From positions 248,001 through 312,000 of the forward strand of contig CAWFYJ010000005.1 of the NCBI GenBank assembly GCA_963820055.1: a stretch of 64,000 nucleotides of DNA, written 5' to 3'. Below, in pieces: positions 52,694 through 60,786 of the stretch. Numbering within the stretch: position 1 is the first letter of the stretch; each line of letters begins with the position of its first letter. The position numbers were made by a program, and so were the translations under genes. The DNA is from RHKX01 sp963820055. GTDB lineage: Bacteria; Actinomycetota; Thermoleophilia; Solirubrobacterales; 70-9. The notes beneath the pieces were generated by a model. It was not told the origin of the DNA and searched no databases. It worked only from the letters and a program-made list of their open reading frames with translations.

Positions 52694-53385
52694 TGCCGGC
52701 CCCGGTCTCCGATGAGCGCGGAATCACGCTTGTCGAACTGCTCGTCGGCATGGTGATCGGGATCGCCGTGCTCGGCGCCGTCGTCACGCTCGTCACCGTC
52801 ACGGCGCGCAGCAGCGGCCGGATCACCGAGCGCGTCGCCGCCGATCAGACCGCGCGGCCGATGGTCCAGCGGGTCATGGACGCGCTCCATTCGGCGTGCA
52901 TCGCGCCCGGTCTCGCGCCGATCCGGGCCGGCAGCGACGACAACGCCATCACCTTCATCCACGGCACCGGCTCGGCCGTGGCCCCGACGCCGGCAAAGCG
53001 GACGATTGCCTGGGATCCGGCGACGACGAACCTCACCGACACGACCTACGCCGTGACCGGTGGGGTCGCGCCGGACTGGACGTTCGCCAGCACCGGCACG
53101 AGCTACAGGGTCCTCACCAGGGTCGGCCAGGTGAACGCCTCGACACCGATCTTCCGCTATTACGCCTACGCGAACGGTTCGGTCCCGGGGACGCCGCTGC
53201 CGGTTCCGCTCAGCGCCGCCGACGCCGCCCGCGCCGTGCAGGTGACGATGTCCCTCAGCGTCTCGCCCGCGAACAGCGGCACCTCGAGCGAGTCCGGCGC
53301 ACCGGTGCAGATCACCAACAACGCCTTCATGCGGTTCTCGCCGAGCAACGAGGACACGACCCAGGCGGGCCTGCCGTGCACGTGA
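52690..53385 (+). CDS. PilW-like minor pilin
   Basis: The 231-residue protein has a prepilin signal DERGITLVELLVGMVIGIAVLGAVVTLVT, cleaved after Gly before ITLVE with Glu5. Then comes TARSSGRITERVAADQTARPMVQRVMDALHSAC in the style of PilW/GspJ minor pilins, and a beta-rich C-terminus. ATG52690 overlaps the preceding stop (ATGA). It probably joins the initiation complex with its two neighbours. Confidence 0.85.
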   Translation: MMPAPVSDERGITLVELLVGMVIGIAVLGAVVTLVTVTARSSGRITERVAADQTARPMVQRVMDALHSACIAPGLAPIRAGSDDNAITFIHGTGSAVAPTPAKRTIAWDPATTNLTDTTYAVTGGVAPDWTFASTGTSYRVLTRVGQVNASTPIFRYYAYANGSVPGTPLPVPLSAADAARAVQVTMSLSVSPANSGTSSESGAPVQITNNAFMRFSPSNEDTTQAGLPCT

Positions 53386-55007
53386 TCGCACGACAGCTGC
53401 GCCGGATCCGCAGCCGCGGCGGCTCCGAGGACGGCTTCACGATGGCGACGGCCATGATCGGCCTGCTGATCGTCTCGCTCGCGCTAGCCGCGACGGTCAC
53501 CGCCGTCAACGGCGACGTCAGCCTCACCACTCGCGATCTCGACCAGAAGCGCGCCTACGAGGCCGCCCAGGCCGGTCTCGCCGACTATAGCTTCCACCTC
53601 AACAAGGACAACGGCTATTGGGCGAAGTGCACGAACGTGCCGACCCCGAACGCCGTCAACAACGTCGGGTCGACGACGAAGCGGCGGCCCGTTCCCGGCA
53701 ACACCGGCGCCACCTACGCGCTCGAGCTGATCCCGGCGACGGGAAAGAGCGTCTGCAGCACCACCGATCCGGTCGGCAGCATGATCGAGCAGACCAGCGG
53801 CGCAAGCAACGGGACCTTCCGGGTCCGCTCGACGGGCTACGCGGGCAACTCGAAGCAGAGCATCGTCGCCTCGTTCAAGCGCGCGTCGTTCCTCGACTAT
53901 GTCTACTTCACCCAGTACGAGACGTCCGACCCGGTCACGTACGGCTCGTCCAGCGCCATCAACCAGGCCTACTCCCAGTGCGTCAAGACCTACCGGGAAG
54001 GTCGCCGGAACAGCACGCTGCCCTGCATCGAGATCGTCTTCACGAGCGGTGAGTCGATCAACGGGCCGCTGCACACCAACGACGAGCTGAACATCTGCGG
54101 CTCGCCTACCTTCGGGCGCGGTCCGAGCGACCTGATCGAAGTCAGCTCGCCGCCCGCCGGCTATCGCTCGTCGGGCGGCGGCGGCTGTGGCACGGCGAAC
54201 CCGAACTTCCGCGGCACCTACCTGACGAACTCGCCGGTGCTGACCCCGCCGAGCACCAACGACAGCCTCAAGGACGTCCCGGGCGCCGCCCTCTACACGG
54301 GGCAGACGCGGATCGTCCTCAGCGGTACGAACATGACCGTCACCAACAGCGCCGGGCAGACCAGCACGACCGCGATTCCGAGCAGCGGCGTCGTCTACGT
54401 CGCCAACAGCACGACGACGGCCTGCAGCAACGCCTACTCGCCGTTCGCCAGAAACACGACTCTCTATCCGACGACATCGTCGTGTGGCAACGTCTACGTC
54501 TCCGGCACCTACTCCGGTCAGCTGACGATCGCCGCCGAGAACGACATCGTCATCGACAACGACCTCTGTCGCGGCAGCTGCTCGAGCAGCCCGAGCGGCA
54601 ACGGCCTGCTCGGGCTGATCGCCAACAACTTCATCCGCGTCTTCCATCCGATCACCCCGCAGAGCACCACTACGAGTTCCGGCGACTGCGCCGGCACGAG
54701 CAACCTGTCGTCGGGCTCGCCGCCCTACAACGGGGGAACGCAGACGAACCTGCGGATCGACGCGGCGATGCTCGCTATCCAACACTCGTTCATCGTCGAT
54801 CACTACAACTGCGGCAGCCAACTCGGGAACCTGACCGTCAACGGCGCGATCTCGCAGAAGTTCAGGGGACCCGTCGGCACCGTCGGCAACTCCGGCTACA
54901 ACAAGGTCTACACCTACGACGACCGCCTCCGCTACCTGGCGCCGCCGAACTTCCTCGACCCGGTCGAGTCGGCCTGGCACATGCAACGCCAGACCCTCGA
55001 TCCCTGA
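53382..55007 (+). CDS. PilX-like large minor pilin
   Basis: The 541-residue protein has a prepilin-like start EDGFTMATAMIGLLIVSLALAATVTAV, but residue 5 of the mature protein is Thr instead of Glu, as in the tip pseudopilins of type II secretion (GspK-like). The next part, TTRDLDQKRAYEAAQAGLADYSFHL, is the PilX/GspK N-terminal pattern. About 400 residues of Cys-containing beta-rich sequence follow (CGSPTFGRGPSDLIEV, SGTYSGQLTIAAENDIVIDNDL). It could cap the pilus. GTG53382 overlaps the upstream stop (GTGA); GTG53376 is an alternative. Confidence 0.82.
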   Translation: MIARQLRRIRSRGGSEDGFTMATAMIGLLIVSLALAATVTAVNGDVSLTTRDLDQKRAYEAAQAGLADYSFHLNKDNGYWAKCTNVPTPNAVNNVGSTTKRRPVPGNTGATYALELIPATGKSVCSTTDPVGSMIEQTSGASNGTFRVRSTGYAGNSKQSIVASFKRASFLDYVYFTQYETSDPVTYGSSSAINQAYSQCVKTYREGRRNSTLPCIEIVFTSGESINGPLHTNDELNICGSPTFGRGPSDLIEVSSPPAGYRSSGGGGCGTANPNFRGTYLTNSPVLTPPSTNDSLKDVPGAALYTGQTRIVLSGTNMTVTNSAGQTSTTAIPSSGVVYVANSTTTACSNAYSPFARNTTLYPTTSSCGNVYVSGTYSGQLTIAAENDIVIDNDLCRGSCSSSPSGNGLLGLIANNFIRVFHPITPQSTTTSSGDCAGTSNLSSGSPPYNGGTQTNLRIDAAMLAIQHSFIVDHYNCGSQLGNLTVNGAISQKFRGPVGTVGNSGYNKVYTYDDRLRYLAPPNFLDPVESAWHMQRQTLDP

Positions 55008-55048
55008 CCCGATTCGCCGCCGCCCTTGCGGATAGCTTCTCCCGCCCG

Positions 55049-55813
55049 ATGGTGATCATCGCCCTCTTCATGGCCGCGCTCGGGCTCGTGCTCGGCAGCT
55101 TCGCCGGCGTCGTCGCCTACCGGGTGCCGCGCAAGGAGTCGCCGCTCGGCGGCCGCTCGCACTGCGACGGGTGCGGGGCTGCGGTCGCGGCCTACGACAA
55201 CGTTCCGGTCGTCTCCTGGCTCGTCCTGCGCGGACGCTGCCGCAGCTGCGGCGCCCGGATACCCGCCCTCTATCCGCTCGTCGAGTTCAGCCTCGCCGCC
55301 GGCTTCGTGGCGTGTTACCTCGCCTTCGAGGACGACGGCGCCGCCGCGGTCGCGCTCGGCTGCGTCTTCCTGTTCGTCCTCGCGATCATCACCCTGACCG
55401 ACCTCGAGCACCGGATCATCCCCAACGTCGTCCTCGGCCCGGCGGCCGTAGCGGCGGTCGCCCTGGTCGCGCTCTGGGACACCGACCAGATCCTTCCGCA
55501 CCTGCTCGCCGCCGCGATCGGCGGCGGGGTCCTGCTGATCGTCTCGCTCGCCTACCCGCGGGGGATGGGGATGGGGGACGTGAAGCTCGCGTTCGTGATG
55601 GGGCTGTTCCTCGGCCGTGCGGTCGCCCCGGCGCTCCTGATCGGGTTCGCCGCGGGGGCGATCTTCGGGATCGCCCTGATCGCGAAACACGGCTCCGAAG
55701 CACGGAAACGGGCGGTTCCGTTCGGCCCGTTCCTGGCGTTCGGCGGCGTCGTCGGGCTGTTCGCGGGGAACGAGATGGTCGACTGGTACATCGATTCGTT
55801 CTTCTCGGGCTGA
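55049..55813 (+). CDS. pilD: prepilin peptidase PilD
   Basis: The 254-residue membrane aspartyl protease has the N-terminal methylase-type domain with two zinc CxxC pairs (HCDGCGAAV, GRCRSCGARI), then ITLTDLEHRIIPN and YPRGMGMGDVKLAFVMGLFLG, which carry the two catalytic Asp. It cleaves the signal of PilA and the minor pilins at the cytoplasmic face and methylates the new N-terminus. LGSFAGVVAYRVPRKESPLGGRSHC matches the family start. ATG55049. Confidence 0.95.
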   Translation: MVIIALFMAALGLVLGSFAGVVAYRVPRKESPLGGRSHCDGCGAAVAAYDNVPVVSWLVLRGRCRSCGARIPALYPLVEFSLAAGFVACYLAFEDDGAAAVALGCVFLFVLAIITLTDLEHRIIPNVVLGPAAVAAVALVALWDTDQILPHLLAAAIGGGVLLIVSLAYPRGMGMGDVKLAFVMGLFLGRAVAPALLIGFAAGAIFGIALIAKHGSEARKRAVPFGPFLAFGGVVGLFAGNEMVDWYIDSFFSG

Positions 55814-55854
55814 AGCGCCTTCCTGAAATACGTTGACCGGGCGGCTTGCCCGAT

Positions 55855-55881
55855 TCAAGGTCGCGGCCCAGCAGCCGATGA
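55855..55881 (+). promoter_or_regulatory. sigma-28-like promoter for pilM
   Basis: TCAA (55855-55858), 15-bp spacer, GCCGATGA (55874-55881), ending 9 bp before the ATG of pilM. The spacer is one base shorter than the others. The following transcript would be nearly leaderless. Confidence 0.65.
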
Positions 55882-55890
55882 GTTCCGGGC

Positions 55891-56997
55891 ATGGCACTGT
55901 CAATCGGCGCGCGCAAGACACACACGATCACGGGCCTCGACATCGAGGCCGCAACCGTCGCGGCGACCGAGGTCGTCGTCAACGGCGACGTCCGGGTCGG
56001 TAAGAACGGCATCGCGCCGCTTGGGACCGGGGTCACGCGCGAGGGCGAGGTCAGCGACCCCGAGGCGCTGACCGCCGGCATCAAGGACCTCTTCGCCGAG
56101 CACAAGCTCTCCCGCCACGTCCGCATCGGCATCGCCAACCAGCGCGTCGTCGTCCGGACCCTGCGACTCCCGTTCATCGACAAGGAGGAGGAGGTCGGGG
56201 CCGCGATCCGCTTCCAGGCCGAGGAGGAGCTGGCGATGCCGCTCGACCAGGCCGTCTTCGACTGGCAGATGCTTCGCCCCGAGCCCGAGGTCCGGGCCCA
56301 GGGCAAGATGGACGTGGTCGTCGTCGCCGCCCGCAAGGAGATGGTCACGAACCTGATCCACGTGGTCCGCAACGCCGGGCTCCGTCCCGTCGGCCTCGAC
56401 GTCTCCGCCTTCGGCCTGATCCGGGCGCTGAAGACCGACCCGAGCAACATCCCCGGCCCCGTCCCCGCCGCCGCCGAGACCGAGGACGGGATGCCACCAC
56501 TCCGGCCTGCGCAGCTCTTCTGCAGCCTCGGCGACATCACGAACCTCGCGGTCGCCCGCAACGGCGACTGCCTCTTCACCCGCGTCTCCCCGTTCGGCGT
56601 CGAAGGGATCGCCCAGCGACTCGCCGAGCGTCGCGAGCTGACCCTCGAGCACTCCCGCCAGTGGCTCGGCCACGTCGGTATCGAAGCCCCGGTCGAGTCG
56701 ATCGACGGCGATCCGGCCGTCGTCGCCGCGGCCCGCGAGGTTCTCGACGACGGCGTCGCCAAGCTCGCCGACGAGATGCGTCTCTCCCTCGACTACTACG
56801 GCGCCCAGGACGGCGCGCAGGCGATCGAGGAGATCGTCGTCTGCGGCCCCGGCGCGGTCATTCCCGGTGTCTGCGCCCGGATCGAGCAGGAGCTCGGCTA
56901 CCCGATTCGCGTCGGCGAGCCGCCGGCGCTGAGCGGTCTCGACCCCGTCGAGGCAGCCCGCCTGACCGTCCCCTACGGACTGGCGCTGGAGGAGTAG
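55891..56997 (+). CDS. pilM: type IV pilus alignment protein PilM
   Basis: The 368-residue cytoplasmic actin-like ATPase shows ITGLDIEAATVAATEVVVNG (phosphate 1), RVVVRTLRLPFIDKEEEVGAAIRFQAEEELAMPLDQAVFDW, VVAARKEMVTNLIHVVRNAGLRPVGLDVSAFGLIRAL, and LYCSLGDI-like LFCSLGDITNLAVARNG (phosphate 2), with IEEIVVCGPGAVIPGVC (adenosine motif). It binds the N-terminus of PilN and links it to the motor. pilM, pilN, pilO and the next gene are spaced 2 bp or less. Confidence 0.94.
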   Translation: MALSIGARKTHTITGLDIEAATVAATEVVVNGDVRVGKNGIAPLGTGVTREGEVSDPEALTAGIKDLFAEHKLSRHVRIGIANQRVVVRTLRLPFIDKEEEVGAAIRFQAEEELAMPLDQAVFDWQMLRPEPEVRAQGKMDVVVVAARKEMVTNLIHVVRNAGLRPVGLDVSAFGLIRALKTDPSNIPGPVPAAAETEDGMPPLRPAQLFCSLGDITNLAVARNGDCLFTRVSPFGVEGIAQRLAERRELTLEHSRQWLGHVGIEAPVESIDGDPAVVAAAREVLDDGVAKLADEMRLSLDYYGAQDGAQAIEEIVVCGPGAVIPGVCARIEQELGYPIRVGEPPALSGLDPVEAARLTVPYGLALEE

Positions 56998-56999
56998 CG

Positions 57000-57896
57000 A
57001 TGCGTCCCGTCAACCTGATCCCGAAGGAGGAGCGCCGCGGCAGCGCGGCACCGAGCCGCACCGGCTCGGCCGCCTACTTCGTCGTCGGCGGGCTCGTCCT
57101 CGTCCTCGTCGGCGTCTGCGCGGTCGTGTTCATGGGCAACCAGGTGACCGACAAGCAGTCGCAGGTCGAGAGCCTCGAGGCCCAGGCCGTCGAGACCGAG
57201 GCGCGCGCCGAGAGCCTCAACTCCTACGTCAGCTTCGCCGCCGTCCGTGAGACGCGCGCGGCCACGATCGACTCGCTCGCGAAGAGCCGCTTCGACTGGG
57301 AGCGCGTCATCCGCGAGCTCTCGCTCGTCATCCCCAAGAACGTCTGGCTCTCGAACCTGACCGGCACCGTCGCTCCCGAGGTCCAGCTCGACGACGGCGC
57401 GTCGATCGGCCTCCGCTCGTCGATCCCCGGCCCGGCCCTCGAGTTCATCGGATGCGCCCGCTCGCAGCCGGCGATCGCAAGTTTCATCGCGTCCCTCAAC
57501 GACATCGACGGCATCACCCGGGTGACCGCGGTCAACGGGATCAAGACGGCCACCGAGGACAGCGCCTCGACCGGCGGGGGCGCTCAGGCCGACACCTCGG
57601 CGACCAGCGACGGGACCTGCCCGCCGTCATCGCCGAGCTTTCAGGTCGTCGCCGCCTTCGACGCGGTGGTCCTGAGCGGAGCCGATGTGCCGCCGGCGAC
57701 GGTCGCCCCGACCGACTCGACCGCGACCGCGACGAGCGCGCCCGCCGCCGGGGCCTCGACCACGGGCACCACGAGCACTGATTCGACCACCGGCACCACC
57801 GGCAATACGAGCACGACTAGCGAGCAGCAGCAGGTTCAGCAGGCGACCGACAAGGCCAAGCGCGCCGCCAACATCGTCCCGGGGGCGGGAGGCTGA
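57000..57896 (+). CDS. pilN: type IV pilus assembly protein PilN
   Basis: The 298-residue protein starts MRPVNLIPKEERRG, the conserved PilM-binding NLIPxE motif. One transmembrane helix (about 25-45, AYFVVGGLVLVLVGVCAVVFMG) and a coiled-coil segment (about 48-75) precede the periplasmic-type domain with FDWERVIRELSLVIPKNVWLSNL and FIASLNDIDGITRVTAV. A long Thr/Ser/Ala-rich tail (about 225-275) is unusual compared with Gram-negative PilN but common in related actinomycetes. Confidence 0.93.
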   Translation: MRPVNLIPKEERRGSAAPSRTGSAAYFVVGGLVLVLVGVCAVVFMGNQVTDKQSQVESLEAQAVETEARAESLNSYVSFAAVRETRAATIDSLAKSRFDWERVIRELSLVIPKNVWLSNLTGTVAPEVQLDDGASIGLRSSIPGPALEFIGCARSQPAIASFIASLNDIDGITRVTAVNGIKTATEDSASTGGGAQADTSATSDGTCPPSSPSFQVVAAFDAVVLSGADVPPATVAPTDSTATATSAPAAGASTTGTTSTDSTTGTTGNTSTTSEQQQVQQATDKAKRAANIVPGAGG

Positions 57897-57897
57897 G

Positions 57898-58735
57898 ATG
57901 AAGAAGAGCGACCGCACAATCCTCCTCGTCCTGCCGGCCCTGGCCGTCGTGATCGGCTTCTACCTGCTCGTGATCTCGCCGAAGCAGGGTGAGATCGGTG
58001 ACCTGAACGACCAGATCACGAGCCTCAACACGCGGATCGCGACCGCCGACGAGTCGGTGAAGACCGCCGAGGCGGCCCGCAAGGCCTTCCCGCGCAACTA
58101 CAGCGAAATCGTTTCACTCGGCAACGCCGTCCCCGAGGACAGCGACCAGGCGACGCTGATCTACGACCTCACCCAGGACAGCGATGAGGCGAACGTTCGG
58201 TTCCGCTCCTTCGAGCTCGACGAGGCGGCCTCCTCGGAGGCGCCCGCCCCGGCGGCCCCGGCCCCGGCCGCCCCGACGTCACACGACCACCACCGGCACG
58301 ACCGCTACCACGACCTCGGCCGTGCCCGCCACGGAGACCGCGGCGGCGGTCCTGCCGATCGGCGCCACCGTCGGCTCGGCGGGCCTCCCGGTGATGCCGT
58401 ACAAGCTCCGGTTCAGCGGCAGCTTCTTCAACATGGCCGACTTCTTCGACGAGCTCGACAAGACCGTCGACGTCGTCGACTCGGGCGGCACCCCCGAGGT
58501 CCGCGGCCGGCTGATGACGGTCAACGGCTTCGCGATGGTCGGCGACCCCGTCCACGGCTTCCCGGACGTTCAGGCGAGCCTCTCGCTCAACACATACATC
58601 GTCCCGGCCGACCAGGGTCTCGCCGCCGGCGCCTCTCCGGCCGGCCCCTCGCCCGTGACCGACTCCTCCTCGACGACGGTGGCGGCCGCCGATTCGACCG
58701 CTCCCGTTCCGGGCACCGCGGCGGTGTCGCCGTGA
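57898..58735 (+). CDS. pilO: type IV pilus assembly protein PilO (one apparent +1 frameshift)
   Basis: The gene starts MKKSDRTILLVLPALAVVIGFYLLVISPKQGEI, with one transmembrane helix followed by a coiled coil (LNDQITSLNTRIATADESVKTAEAARKAF). At about 58281, in a low-complexity Pro/Ala/Thr linker, the frame shifts +1. The other frame continues with LPVMPYKLRFSGSFFNMADFFDELDKTVDVV and RGRLMTVNGFAMV, the ferredoxin-like PilO fold, and ends at TGA58733-58735. Total about 278 residues. The stop overlaps the GTG of the next gene, which supports the repaired reading. Confidence 0.88.
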
Positions 58736-59568
58736 AGCGCTTCGAGACATTCGGCCGCGACCTCGTCCAGGACCTGCGGGACCGCAACCTGCTGATCCCG
58801 GCGATCGTCCTGCTCGTCGCAATCGTCGCCGTGCCGTTCCTCCTCGGCGGCGGCTCGAGCAGCTCGACGGTCGCGACTGCGCCCGTCGACGAGGGAACGC
58901 CCACTGCGATGAAGGGCTCGGAGGAGGTCGACCCGGTCGTCCTCGCCGACGTGCCCGGCCTCCGCCAGTATCAGAAGCGCCTGAGCGGCAACGAGCGCAA
59001 CCCCTTCATCCAGCAGGACCCCTACGCGGACAAGCAGAGCTCCGGCGGCGGCAACGGCTCCGGCGGCGGCAACGGCTCGTCGTCAGCGACCTCGAGCACG
59101 TCGGGTACCGACACCTCGGCGTCAACGAGCAGCTCCACTTCCTCGTCGACGAGCAGCGCGCCGAGCGCCGACACCGGGACTTCGGGCACGTCGACGCCGC
59201 CGGCGACCAAGCCGCCGAAGGAGAAGATCGTCAAGTTCCGGATCGATGTCCGCGTCGGTCGTGCCGGCAAGACGAAGGTGCTCAAGGACGTGGATCCGTT
59301 GCAGCTGCTTCCCGGCAAGAAGCGCCCGGTCGTCCAGTACGTCAACAGCGACGATTCCGGAACCCGCGCCAGCTTTGCGTTCTCGCCGGATGCCGTAGGG
59401 ACCGAGGGCGACGGCGACTGCATGCCGAGCCACGACGACTGCCAGTACCTGTCACTCGAGACCGGCGACGTGCAGAAGATCTACTACGGCGTCAAGGAGG
59501 AGGCCTACCGCCTCGAGCTCCTGGCGATCCATCGGGTCCTCGTCCCGGTCAAGTCCGCGACCGGCTGA
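58732..59568 (+). CDS. T4P-associated bitopic protein in PilP position
   Basis: The 278-residue protein has a cytoplasmic start VKRFETFGRDLVQDLRDRNLLIP, a transmembrane helix (AIVLLVAIVAVPFLLGG; about 22-40), an NPF-like segment GNERNPFIQQDPYADK, a Ser/Thr/Gly-rich linker (about 100-160) and a beta-rich C-terminus (KIVKFRIDVRVGRAGKTKVLKD, QKIYYGVKEEAYRLELLAI). It follows pilO directly (GTGA overlap) as pilP does in other bacteria, but it lacks a lipobox and clear PilP homology. A structural role with PilN/PilO is likely. Confidence 0.8.
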   Translation: MKRFETFGRDLVQDLRDRNLLIPAIVLLVAIVAVPFLLGGGSSSSTVATAPVDEGTPTAMKGSEEVDPVVLADVPGLRQYQKRLSGNERNPFIQQDPYADKQSSGGGNGSGGGNGSSSATSSTSGTDTSASTSSSTSSSTSSAPSADTGTSGTSTPPATKPPKEKIVKFRIDVRVGRAGKTKVLKDVDPLQLLPGKKRPVVQYVNSDDSGTRASFAFSPDAVGTEGDGDCMPSHDDCQYLSLETGDVQKIYYGVKEEAYRLELLAIHRVLVPVKSATG

Positions 59569-59625
59569 CCAGCGCCCGACGCCGGGCGACGGGGGCGAGG
59601 GCCGCGCGGCTAGCCTTCATCCGCG

Positions 59626-60786
59626 ATGGCCCGCTTCGATTTCGTAACCGCCGGTGAGTCCCACGGCCCCGGCCTGACCACGATCGTGGAGGGCATGCCC
59701 GCGGGCCTGGAGCTCGACCGCGAGGCGCTCGACCGCGACATGGCGCGCCGCCAGCTCGGCCACGGCCGCGGCGGCCGCATGAAGATCGAGAAGGATTCGG
59801 CCGAGGTCCGCTCCGGCGTCCGCCACGGCCGCACGCTCGGCAGCCCGATCGCCCTCCTCGTCGCCAACCGCGACTACGAGAACTGGATCGAGCGGATGGG
59901 TCCCTGGGAGAGCGGCGAGGGCGTCAAGCAGGTCCACCTGCCGCGGCCCGGCCATGCCGACCTGCCCGGGCTCCTCAAGTACGGCTTCGACGACGCCCGC
60001 AACGTCCTCGAGCGGGCGAGCGCCCGTGAGACGGCCGCCCGGGTCGCCGCCGGCGGCCTCGCCCGGCAGTTCCTCGAGGCGGTCGGCGTGACGATCCGCA
60101 GCCACGTCACCCGGATCGCCGGCGTCGAGGCGCCGTCGCCGGACGACCTCGTGCCGGCCGACTTCGACGCGGTCGACGACGACCCGGTCCGCTGCCTCGA
60201 CCCGGCGTCGTCGGCGGCGATGATCGATGAGATCAACCGGCTCCGCAAGGAGAACGAGAGCCTCGGCGGCACCTTCGAGGCGCGCGCCTGGGGCCTCGTT
60301 CCGGGGCTCGGCTCGCACGTCTCCTGGGACGAGAAGCTGGACGGGCGGATCGCGCAGGCGATGGTCTCGATCCAGTCGGTCAAGGGCGTCAGCATCGGCC
60401 CCGCCTGGGAGGTCGCCGCCGGCCCGGGCTCGGAGGCCCACGACGAGATCTTTCACTCGCCCGAGCGCGGCTTCTACCGCGAGACCAACCGCGCCGGCGG
60501 CCTCGAGGGCGGGATGACGAACGGTGAGACGCTGATCGTCCAGGTCGCGATCAAGCCGATCTCGACCCTGACGAAGCCGCTGCGGTCGGTCGACGTCCAC
60601 ACGAAGGAGCCGCAGGCCGCCCACAAGGAGCGGACCGACTCGACGGTGGTGCCGGCGGCCGGCGTCGTCGGCGAGGCGATGCTCGCCCTGACGCTCGCCC
60701 GCGCCTACCGCGAGAAGTTCGGCGGCGATCACATCGACGACGTCCGCGCCGCCATCGACGCGTACCGTCAGCGCATTGACGGCTAG
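59626..60786 (+). CDS. aroC: chorismate synthase
   Basis: The 386-residue enzyme makes chorismate from 5-enolpyruvylshikimate-3-phosphate using reduced FMN. Motifs: GESHGPGLTTIVEGMPAGL (about 10-28), RRQLGHGRGGRMKIEKD, RPGHADLPGLLKYGFDDARNVLERASARETAARVAAG, SHVTRIAG, and GGMTNGETLIVQVAIKPISTL and ERTDSTVVPAAGVVGEAM. ATG59626. It starts the aroC-aroKB-aroQ group right after the pilus genes; the 3' end overlaps the next gene by 11 bp. Confidence 0.97.
   Translation: MARFDFVTAGESHGPGLTTIVEGMPAGLELDREALDRDMARRQLGHGRGGRMKIEKDSAEVRSGVRHGRTLGSPIALLVANRDYENWIERMGPWESGEGVKQVHLPRPGHADLPGLLKYGFDDARNVLERASARETAARVAAGGLARQFLEAVGVTIRSHVTRIAGVEAPSPDDLVPADFDAVDDDPVRCLDPASSAAMIDEINRLRKENESLGGTFEARAWGLVPGLGSHVSWDEKLDGRIAQAMVSIQSVKGVSIGPAWEVAAGPGSEAHDEIFHSPERGFYRETNRAGGLEGGMTNGETLIVQVAIKPISTLTKPLRSVDVHTKEPQAAHKERTDSTVVPAAGVVGEAMLALTLARAYREKFGGDHIDDVRAAIDAYRQRIDG

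Noticed and set aside
59571..59600. Hairpin CGCCCG/CGGGCG before aroC as a terminator
   Set aside because: Short stem with no T-tract in a GC-rich context; not distinguishable from background.
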